A stretch of DNA of 9,201 bases, from contig WTIQ01000076.1 of assembly GCA_011525185.1 (NCBI GenBank), positions 1-9,201 on the forward strand, read 5' to 3'. How positions within the stretch are numbered: position 1 is the stretch's first letter; the number at the start of each line of letters is the position of its first letter. A model generated the notes under the pieces. It did no database searches, was not told the origin of the DNA, and was given only the letters and a program-made list of their open reading frames with translations. Shown here piece by piece: positions 1 to 5,974 of this stretch. This DNA comes from Paracoccaceae bacterium (GTDB taxonomy: Bacteria > Pseudomonadota > Alphaproteobacteria > Rhodobacterales > Rhodobacteraceae). The translations under genes were made by a program, and so were the position numbers.

Positions 1-373
1 AACCCATTTTAGAATCAAGCCCCATACCAACCACATCGCTGACCGAGGCTGGAAAATCCCAATCCACATCAGCGCGCTGCGGAACATAGGCGATCTTATC
101 TCGTACATCTCTTAGTGCTTGATTATGAAATGTAATATGCCCTGAAACAGGTTGCTCTATAGACATAAGCGCCTTGAGAAAGGTCGACTTTCCTGCACCA
201 TTTGGCCCTATTATGCCTGTTAATGATCCAGCAGGAATGCTCACATCAATAGAATAAATGGCAGGCGTTGTGCCATAGTTCACCGTCAATCCATGAACGG
301 CAATTGGTAGATCGTCGCGCTTAAAAGTTTCTAACTTCTGACCATCCTCTGACACTAAAGCAAGATTTGACAT
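1..373 (-). CDS. Mn/Zn/Fe-type ABC transporter ATP-binding protein (5' part only)
   Basis: This is the first 124 codons of an ABC ATPase that runs off the left edge. It would power metal-ion import from the cytoplasmic face of an inner-membrane permease. The ABC fold begins near residue 23 after a short polar leader. A perfect Walker A (GPNGAGKST, residues 56-64) is visible, and the Q-loop region reads VPQRADVDWDFP (97-108). That VDWDFP string is typical of the manganese/zinc/iron (SitB/TroB/MntB) ATPases rather than of general ABC proteins. The Walker B, signature and H-loop lie outside the window. The ATG comes 3 bases after the stop of the binding-protein gene, with GAGGG about 8 bases upstream, so the two are surely co-transcribed. 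The exact metal (Mn, Zn or Fe) cannot be fixed from this part, so no symbol is given. Confidence 0.93.
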   Translation of the reverse strand, partial: MSNLALVSEDGQKLETFKRDDLPIAVHGLTVNYGTTPAIYSIDVSIPAGSLTGIIGPNGAGKSTFLKALMSIEQPVSGHITFHNQALRDVRDKIAYVPQRADVDWDFPASVSDVVGMGLDSKMG

Positions 374-376
374 ATC

Positions 377-1339
377 CTAGGCCCTCAATTTTCCACTTAG
401 ACCAGCCGCATGGACGTCACCCCCAAGGGCGCGCGCAATGACCGTAATATTGTGATCCATCATGCCGATATACGTGCCTTCGTAACGTCCCTCTGGCCCC
501 ATTGCGTCTGAGTAAAGCTTTCCCCCTAAAGACACTTTATGACCGCGCGAGGCAGCGCCCTCGATCAAAGCGCGAACATTGCGCTCGGCAACCGAGCTTT
601 CGACAAAAACAGATGGAATTTTACGTGTGACTAAGAAATCGACAAGCTCTTTGATCCGAAACAACCCTGCTTCTGAGTTGGTTGACATGCCTTGCACGCC
701 AAGGACCTCTAATCCGTAGGCCGCTCCAAAATAGCCAAAGGCATCATGCGCCGTAACGAGAGTGCGATTTTGAACAGGCACAGTCGATAGAGCGCTCTGT
801 CCATAGTCATGCAGCCCTCTTAGGTCTTGGCGAAGGCGTTCCCCGTTTTCTTGGAAGTGATCTACATGGCTTGGCACAATGGCAGACAATTCTGCGACAA
901 CAGTTTCAATAATTTGCGACCAGAGCGACACATCCATCCAAATATGAGGATCAAATTTTCCACTCACGCCTTCGTAGGGCAAGAGACTAGCGCGTTCTAA
1001 GCCATCCGTCACCGACGTCACGCGCGTCTTCGTTTTCAGCTTATCAAAAAATTCGAGCATCTGCGCTTCGAGATCAAGACCATGATAGAGAACGAGATCT
1101 GCCTTTGACATGGCAATAATGTCGTTTCGGGTCTGACGATAGGCATGCGGATCAACGCCAGGGCCCATAAGCGCCTGAACTGTTACATAGGGGGAACCAA
1201 TGTTGCGCGCGACATCTGCAATCATTCCCGTTGTCGTTACAACAGACTGCACCTTTTGTGCAAAGGCGGGAGTGCCTGCAAAAGCCGCCCCAAGACCCAC
1301 ACTTCCAAGTCCCAAAAATATATCGCGTCTCGTCAACAT
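377..1339 (-). CDS. TroA/ZnuA-type periplasmic metal-binding protein of an ABC importer
   Basis: This is a 320-residue solute-binding protein of the cluster A-I (TroA/PsaA/ZnuA) family, which captures Mn2+ or Zn2+ in the periplasm and hands it to the permease. The N-terminus carries a twin-arginine-like signal (TRRDIF, residues 3-8), a glycine-rich hydrophobic stretch and an AFA/Q cleavage site after residue 27, which suggests Tat rather than Sec export. Four metal ligands can be placed by motif: His65 (DPHAYR), His132 (DPHIWMD), His198 (TAHDAFGYF) and Asp278 (LYSDAMG). This His3-Asp set resembles TroA; PsaA and MntC have Glu at the third position. The histidine-rich loop common in dedicated zinc ZnuA proteins is absent. 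The start at 1339 has AAAGGA 8 bases upstream (1348-1353). It is the first gene of the operon, followed by the ATPase. Family assignment is secure; metal identity is open. Confidence 0.94.
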   Translation of the reverse strand: MLTRRDIFLGLGSVGLGAAFAGTPAFAQKVQSVVTTTGMIADVARNIGSPYVTVQALMGPGVDPHAYRQTRNDIIAMSKADLVLYHGLDLEAQMLEFFDKLKTKTRVTSVTDGLERASLLPYEGVSGKFDPHIWMDVSLWSQIIETVVAELSAIVPSHVDHFQENGERLRQDLRGLHDYGQSALSTVPVQNRTLVTAHDAFGYFGAAYGLEVLGVQGMSTNSEAGLFRIKELVDFLVTRKIPSVFVESSVAERNVRALIEGAASRGHKVSLGGKLYSDAMGPEGRYEGTYIGMMDHNITVIARALGGDVHAAGLSGKLRA

Positions 1340-1362
1340 CCACTGAGTCCTTTATCTCTAGT

Positions 1363-1392
1363 TGAATATGAGAATGATTTGCAAAAAGTCAA
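1363..1392 (-). promoter_or_regulatory. Possible promoter for the metal-importer operon
   Basis: On the minus strand a TTGACT (1392-1387) stands 18 bases before TATTCA (1368-1363), giving a sigma70-like -35/-10 pair ahead of the binding-protein gene at 1339. The -35 is good and the -10 is weak. One Fur-like box (1369-1383) lies between the two hexamers, where a bound repressor would block polymerase. This is inferred from pattern alone. Confidence 0.4.
1369..1383 (+). promoter_or_regulatory. Fur-family operator-like box A
   Basis: TGAGAATGATTTGCA matches the 7-1-7 Fur-type palindrome TGAGAAT-n-ATTCTCA at 12 of 14 positions, with a perfect left half. It sits between the putative -35 and -10 of the importer operon. 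The ATTTGCA half is not standard Fur and could suit a manganese-responsive Mur or another relative. It forms a mirrored pair with box B. Confidence 0.5.
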
Positions 1393-1398
1393 TGTTAT

Positions 1399-1413
1399 TG
1401 CGACTTATTCTCA
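1399..1413 (-). promoter_or_regulatory. Fur-family operator-like box B, inverted relative to box A
   Basis: Read on the minus strand this is TGAGAATAAGTCGCA, 12 of 14 against the same Fur-type palindrome and 12 of 15 identical to box A. The best-conserved parts of the two boxes form a perfect 9-base inverted repeat, TATGAGAAT (1367-1375) and ATTCTCATA (1407-1415). The box centres are 30 bases apart. It lies just upstream of the importer's putative -35. Confidence 0.45.
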
Positions 1414-1463
1414 TAAAAAGGTTTTTCAGGCATGTCTTGAGGTTTTGATCACTTCGTGACAGG

Positions 1464-1479
1464 CTTGCACGGATGCAAG
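1464..1479. repeat. 6-4-6 inverted repeat upstream of deoC
   Basis: CTTGCA-CGGA-TGCAAG is a perfect inverted repeat ending 21 bases before the chosen deoC start. It could be a repressor operator (for example of a LacI- or DeoR-type regulator) or a small hairpin in the deoC leader. No regulator gene is nearby to link it to. If translation instead began at the GTG at 1456, the repeat would be inside the gene. Confidence 0.4.
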
Positions 1480-1500
1480 TTAGTGAGTGTTCAAAGGCCC

Positions 1501-2463
1501 ATGGCACAGAAATCTATAGAACAGACGAGAAATTCTGGAACAGATTTAAACATCGATTGGATTAATGCCCAACAAGCGAACACCTCCGCTATTGAGCGGC
1601 GAGCCAGTAGTCTTGGGGCGCGTCGATCCGTGAAAAAGCACTACCAAACCGCTTGGCTACTTAAGGCGATCACTTGTATTGATCTAACGACACTCTCTGG
1701 CGACGATACAGCAGAGCGGGTCAAGCGGCTTTGCGACAAGGCCAAACAGCCCGTCAGAGCCAATATTATAGAGGCTCTTGGACTCGATAACATCGCGGTT
1801 GGTGCGGTCTGCGTTTATCATGACATGGTTGAAACGGCTGTGGAGCGCTTAGCGGGCTCTGGCATTCCAGTTGCGGCAGTCTCGACGGGCTTTCCAGCGG
1901 GGCTTTCTCCTTTACGCTTGCGCATCTTGGAAATTGAGGAAAGCGTTAAGGCGGGTGCGCGTGAAATTGACATCGTCATCTCGCGTCGCCATGTCCTAAA
2001 CCAAAACTGGCAGGCGCTTTATGATGAAGTGCAAGCCTTTCGTCAGGCCTGTGGACCAGCCCATATGAAGGCGATCCTTGCAACTGGTGAGCTTGGATCC
2101 CTGCGCAATGTGGCACGTGCCTCAATGGTCGCCATGATGGCAGGGGCCGATTTCATAAAGACCTCGACAGGCAAGGAAAGTGTCAACGCGACATTGCCTG
2201 TGTCCTTGGTCATGGTGCGGGCGATCCGAAATTTTTACGAAGAAACGGGCCAATATGTAGGCTACAAACCCGCTGGAGGTATCTCAAAAGCCAAAGATGC
2301 TTTGACCTATCTTTCGCTCATCAAAGAAGAACTGGGGCATCCGTGGTTGAACAATGACATGTTCCGCTTTGGGGCGTCTTCGCTTCTTGGGGACATCGAA
2401 CGCCAACTCGAACATCACGTCACCGGGGCCTATTCAGCCACCTATCGACACGCACTCGCTTAA
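1501..2463 (+). CDS. deoC: Deoxyribose-phosphate aldolase (DERA)
   Basis: This class I aldolase cleaves 2-deoxy-D-ribose-5-phosphate to glyceraldehyde-3-phosphate and acetaldehyde in the cytoplasm, the last step of deoxynucleoside sugar salvage. Counting from the ATG at 1501 (320 residues), the Schiff-base lysine is Lys220 in FIKTSTGK, the second catalytic lysine is Lys256 in YKPAGG, and the catalytic Asp157 lies in EIDIVIS. The protein is of the longer type seen in animal DERA, sharing the blocks WLLKAI, CIDLTTLSGDD, ILATGELG and FRFGASSLL; the E. coli enzyme is about 259 residues. The open frame extends upstream to a GTG at 1456, giving 15 more residues. I prefer 1501 because the family homology (GTDLNIDWI) begins only a few residues after it, although the AAAGG there is only 3 bases from the ATG. 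The aldehyde dehydrogenase gene follows after 13 bases. Confidence 0.93.
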   Translation: MAQKSIEQTRNSGTDLNIDWINAQQANTSAIERRASSLGARRSVKKHYQTAWLLKAITCIDLTTLSGDDTAERVKRLCDKAKQPVRANIIEALGLDNIAVGAVCVYHDMVETAVERLAGSGIPVAAVSTGFPAGLSPLRLRILEIEESVKAGAREIDIVISRRHVLNQNWQALYDEVQAFRQACGPAHMKAILATGELGSLRNVARASMVAMMAGADFIKTSTGKESVNATLPVSLVMVRAIRNFYEETGQYVGYKPAGGISKAKDALTYLSLIKEELGHPWLNNDMFRFGASSLLGDIERQLEHHVTGAYSATYRHALA

Positions 2464-2476
2464 AAAGGCTGAAGCT

Positions 2477-4819
2477 ATGGACATAAAAAAGATCATGGAA
2501 AAAATGGACTATGGGACGGCTCCAGAGGCTGTGGATGAGGCTCAAAATTGGCTTTTAGGCCATAAAAATCGTTTTGGTCATTTTATTGATGGCGCTTTTA
2601 CAGAGCCAGAGGCTTGCTTCACCACTTATAACCCAGCGGATCGCAGTGTCTTGGCTGAAATCAGTCAGGCAAGCGAAAGCTCTCTGGATAAAGCCGTTGC
2701 CTCGGCGCAATCAGCCTTTCAGAGCTGGTCACAAGAGGCACCGCATAAGAGGGCGAAATCGCTTTACGCGCTTGCGCGGCTCTTACAAAAACACAGCCGC
2801 CTCTTTGCGACACTGGAAACGTTAGACAACGGCAAGCCCATTCGTGAAAGCCGTGATATTGATATTCCCCTTGCACAGAGACATTTTTATTATCACGCAG
2901 GAATGGCCCAGCTCATGCCCATTGAAATGCCCGAGCGTATGCCGCTTGGCATCTGTGGGCAAATCATTCCTTGGAACTTTCCTCTATTGATGCTTGCGTG
3001 GAAAGTGGCCCCCGCGCTCGCAATGGGAAACACCGTTGTGCTCAAGCCTGCGGAATATACCTCTCTCACTGCGCTTTTATTTGGCGAAATTTGTAACGAA
3101 GCAGGCCTTCCCAAAGGCGTTGTCAATATTGTCACGGGCGATGGGGCTGTAGGCGAAAGGATTGTCACGCACCAGGATATTCAAAAAATTGCCTTTACAG
3201 GCTCGACCGAAGTGGGACGCAAAATTCGTCAAGCAACGGCAGGCAGTGGCAAATCGCTCACACTTGAGCTGGGAGGTAAATCCCCCTTTATCGTGTTTGA
3301 TGATGCGGATTTAGACAGCGCCGTTGAGGGATTGGTTGACTCCATTTGGTTTAACCAGGGTCAAGTATGCTGCGCTGGCTCTCGCCTTTTGGTGCAAGAA
3401 GGTATTGCCGAGAAACTCATCCATAAAATCAAAACCCGTATGGGAACGCTCCGGATCGGCTCACCACTTGATAAATCGATCGATATAGGCGCAATTATCG
3501 ACCCTATTCAGCATAAACGTATCTCTGATATGGTTAACAGCGCAGATGCAGGAGATGTCTTTCAAGCCCAATGTGAAACCAAAGAAGAGGGATGCTTTTA
3601 CCCTCCAACCCTGATCACAGGCCTTAGCCCTGCTGACCCGTTGATGCAGGAGGAAATTTTTGGACCCGTCCTGACCACAACCACATTTCGCACACCGAAA
3701 GAGGCAATCGCTCTCGCAAATAACACGACATATGGGCTAGCGGCATCGATTTGGAGCGAGAACATAAACCTCTGCCTTGGCATTGCTCCTAAAATTCAAG
3801 CAGGTGTGATTTGGATCAATGGCGCGAATATGTTTGATGCCAACGCTGGGTTCGGCGGCATGAAGGAAAGCGGTTTTGGGCGCGAAGGCGGGAAAGAGGG
3901 CCTATTGGCCTACACAAAACCTAAGCGCAGCCGCGAATTAATAGGCAACATAAAACCCTTTGAAGGCTCTATTGCGGCCTCTGAACATATTGATCGAACG
4001 GCGAAACTCTATATCGGGGGAAAGCAATCTCGCCCTGATTCTGGCTATTCACACCCTGTTTTTGATGCAGATGGCAAGTTTATCGCCCATGTGCCCAAAG
4101 CCAATCGCAAAGACATTCGAAATGCGGTCGAAGCGGCAAATGCCGCCGCCTCATGGAGTGCGACAACAGGCCATCAAAGGGCGCAAATCCTCTATTATAT
4201 GGGTGAAAATCTATCGGCACGTGCAGCAGAATTTGCCGTACTCTTAGACCGCTTCACGGGCAAAAGCGATGGAGAGCTAGAAGTCGAGCAATCTATTGAG
4301 CGTCTCTTTGCCTTTGCGGCCTATGCAGATAAATTCAGTGGGGAGCTGCGTGATGTTCCCATTCGCGGCATGGCTCTAAAAACACACGAACCTTGCGGCA
4401 TAATAGGTGCCATATGCCCGCAAAAATCGCCCTTATTGGGGTTGATCACTGTGCTCGCGGCAGGGCTTTCTATGGGCAACAGAATGATCTTAGTCGCCTC
4501 CGAAATATCACCGCTCGTCGCAACCGAGCTCTACCAAATCCTTGATACCTCAGACGTGCCCAAGGGAAGCGTTTCTATTCTTACTGGATCACACCAAGAC
4601 TTAGCCGCTCCTCTTGCAGCGCATATGGATATTGCGGCGCTGTGGAGTTTTTCCTCAACCGAGGTTTCAAAAATCGTTGAAACTCAATCAGCGCTAAATC
4701 TTAAACGGACTTGGGTAAACCATGGCTATGAGACCGATTGGGAGGCGCTGGATTATTCAGAGTTTCTAACAGAAAGCATTGAGCCAAAAACAATTTGGAT
4801 CCCATTTGGGGAGGGCTAG
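2477..4819 (+). CDS. ALDH16-type aldehyde dehydrogenase with a second, degenerate ALDH half
   Basis: This is a 780-residue NAD(P)-dependent aldehyde dehydrogenase, far longer than the usual roughly 500. Residues about 25-490 form a complete ALDH: PWNFP with Asn167, cofactor-binding Lys190 (KPAE), the GSTEVG turn (242-247), general base Glu264 (LELGGK), nucleophile Cys298 (GQVCCAGSR) and EEIFGPV around 392-398. From about 511 a second ALDH-like stretch restarts (LYIGGK) but ends after a GSTEVG-like remnant (FSSTEVS, 725-731), so it lacks the glutamate and cysteine and is probably structural. This tandem arrangement is the hallmark of ALDH16, which in bacteria keeps the active cysteine. The ATG at 2477 is chosen over an open frame from 2354 that would overlap deoC; it has AAAGG (2464-2468) 8 bases upstream. 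Placement after deoC points to acetaldehyde as substrate, which is inference. Confidence 0.92.
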   Translation: MDIKKIMEKMDYGTAPEAVDEAQNWLLGHKNRFGHFIDGAFTEPEACFTTYNPADRSVLAEISQASESSLDKAVASAQSAFQSWSQEAPHKRAKSLYALARLLQKHSRLFATLETLDNGKPIRESRDIDIPLAQRHFYYHAGMAQLMPIEMPERMPLGICGQIIPWNFPLLMLAWKVAPALAMGNTVVLKPAEYTSLTALLFGEICNEAGLPKGVVNIVTGDGAVGERIVTHQDIQKIAFTGSTEVGRKIRQATAGSGKSLTLELGGKSPFIVFDDADLDSAVEGLVDSIWFNQGQVCCAGSRLLVQEGIAEKLIHKIKTRMGTLRIGSPLDKSIDIGAIIDPIQHKRISDMVNSADAGDVFQAQCETKEEGCFYPPTLITGLSPADPLMQEEIFGPVLTTTTFRTPKEAIALANNTTYGLAASIWSENINLCLGIAPKIQAGVIWINGANMFDANAGFGGMKESGFGREGGKEGLLAYTKPKRSRELIGNIKPFEGSIAASEHIDRTAKLYIGGKQSRPDSGYSHPVFDADGKFIAHVPKANRKDIRNAVEAANAAASWSATTGHQRAQILYYMGENLSARAAEFAVLLDRFTGKSDGELEVEQSIERLFAFAAYADKFSGELRDVPIRGMALKTHEPCGIIGAICPQKSPLLGLITVLAAGLSMGNRMILVASEISPLVATELYQILDTSDVPKGSVSILTGSHQDLAAPLAAHMDIAALWSFSSTEVSKIVETQSALNLKRTWVNHGYETDWEALDYSEFLTESIEPKTIWIPFGEG

Positions 4820-4862
4820 TGCGTGTTGCGCCAAGGAAAGACCTCTGCCTTCATAACAAGCC
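4820..4862. other. Convergent gap between the aldehyde dehydrogenase and transglycosylase genes
   Basis: These 43 bases separate two converging genes. AGGGCT (4812-4817) and AGCCCT (4859-4864) form a 6-base inverted repeat that overlaps both stop codons, but the 41-base loop and absence of a T-run make it a weak terminator candidate. CCTAAATTAGG (4862-4872) is a small palindrome. No standard rho-independent terminator is visible. Confidence 0.4.
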
Positions 4863-5972
4863 CTAAATTAGGATATGCTGGATCAGCTCAGGCGACAGAT
4901 ACCCATCTTGCTCTAGTGCAAAATCTCGCTGGTAGTCTCTAATCGCAGACACTGTATTGGGCCCCATGATCCCATCCTGCCCTTGGGTCGAATAGCCTCG
5001 GGCGGTTAATTGCCTTTGCACGTGCTTGATCTCTTCAAGCGTAATCGCTTTATGGCGGGGCCAGAAATGGCGGGTGATGCGACCCGTTTTCAAAGCATCG
5101 GCAAGATGCCCGACCGCAAGCACATAGGCCTGCGATGCATTATAACGCTTTAAAACATGATAATTTTGCGTCACCGCGAAAAAAGGGCCTAGGGCACCAG
5201 CTGGCGCCAATAAGGAATATGTCTCGCTTTTGATATGGTCTGGTATCGGGATATCAACCTGCTCAAGTGTTTTTTGTGACAGTATTTTATGATCGCCTGT
5301 GAGGGCATAATCAAGCTCAGGGGGAACGTGACACCTTGCGCCCCAGCCCTGCCCTGAAACCCAGCCATGGGAGGCCAAATAATGCGCGGTAGACGCCAGC
5401 GCATCGCTTGGATTGTCGTCCCAAAGATTTGGAGGCGTATCACCCGAAAGAGAGACAGCATAGTCCAAATAGGAACTTGGCATAAATTGAGTGTGCCCAA
5501 AGGCTCCGGCCCAACTGCCATTAAGCGGCGCATTTAAGCCATGCCACGTGATAATTTCTATAGCCCCGCGCAGCTCTTGTTCAAAGAAATCCTGACGCCG
5601 ACCACAAAATGCCAAAGTCGCAAGGGCCGACAAAATCGAAAAATCACCTCGGATTTGTCCGTACTGGCTTTCTATGCCCCATATCGCAACGAGACTATAG
5701 CGATCGACGCCAAATCTATCCTCTATACGATCAAGAGTAGCAGCGTGTTTCCGTAAATTTTGACGTCCAAGCATGATCCGCTTTTCGGTACATGCCCTTT
5801 CCAGATAGGTCCAAATTGGCGTTGCAAATTCAGGTTGCTGCGCCTGTCGATCCAAAACCCGCTGATCAAATACCAGCCATGGTTTGATATCAGTGCCAAC
5901 ATGGGTGGGTTCACTGGACACATATTTCTGAATAAAGGCCTCACGCCGATCTTCAAACTGCTCAAAGCTCAT
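4863..5972 (-). CDS. MltB-like lytic murein transglycosylase with C-terminal peptidoglycan-binding domain, no signal peptide
   Basis: This 369-residue enzyme of the MltB/SLT_2 family would cut peptidoglycan glycan strands between MurNAc and GlcNAc, forming 1,6-anhydroMurNAc ends. The catalytic domain spans about residues 5-300, with catalytic Glu101 in IWGIESQYG, the family motif GAFGHTQFMPSSY (156-168) and the late YNASQAYVLAVGHLADAL block. Residues about 311-368 form a PG_binding_1 domain (VQRQLTARGY, DGIMGPNT, IRDYQRDF). The protein begins directly with the mature-type sequence MSFEQFEDRREAF and has no hydrophobic leader. The ATG lies 2 bases after the rnr stop, and an in-frame TAG seven codons upstream rules out a longer form. 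It is thus probably translated by coupling to rnr. Either it reaches the periplasm by another route or the leader has been lost. Confidence 0.9.
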   Translation of the reverse strand: MSFEQFEDRREAFIQKYVSSEPTHVGTDIKPWLVFDQRVLDRQAQQPEFATPIWTYLERACTEKRIMLGRQNLRKHAATLDRIEDRFGVDRYSLVAIWGIESQYGQIRGDFSILSALATLAFCGRRQDFFEQELRGAIEIITWHGLNAPLNGSWAGAFGHTQFMPSSYLDYAVSLSGDTPPNLWDDNPSDALASTAHYLASHGWVSGQGWGARCHVPPELDYALTGDHKILSQKTLEQVDIPIPDHIKSETYSLLAPAGALGPFFAVTQNYHVLKRYNASQAYVLAVGHLADALKTGRITRHFWPRHKAITLEEIKHVQRQLTARGYSTQGQDGIMGPNTVSAIRDYQRDFALEQDGYLSPELIQHILI

Positions 5973-5974
5973 CC

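Noticed and set aside
1145..1459. Plus-strand open frame of 104 codons running through the binding-protein start region
   Set aside because: It is antisense to a well-supported gene for most of its length, crosses the divergent promoter region and has no recognisable protein features.
2354..2476. Upstream extension of the aldehyde dehydrogenase frame, overlapping the deoC 3' end
   Set aside because: The 41 extra residues are the deoC coding sequence read in another frame; the ATG at 2477 has a well-placed ribosome-binding site and fits the family's N-terminus.
4812..4864. Bidirectional terminator between the convergent genes
   Set aside because: The AGGGCT/AGCCCT stem is only 6 bases with a 41-base loop and there is no T-run on either strand, so I do not call it a terminator.
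5189..5533. Minus-strand open frame of 114 codons within the transglycosylase gene
   Set aside because: It is an alternative frame of the same strand inside a gene with clear catalytic motifs; no independent support.
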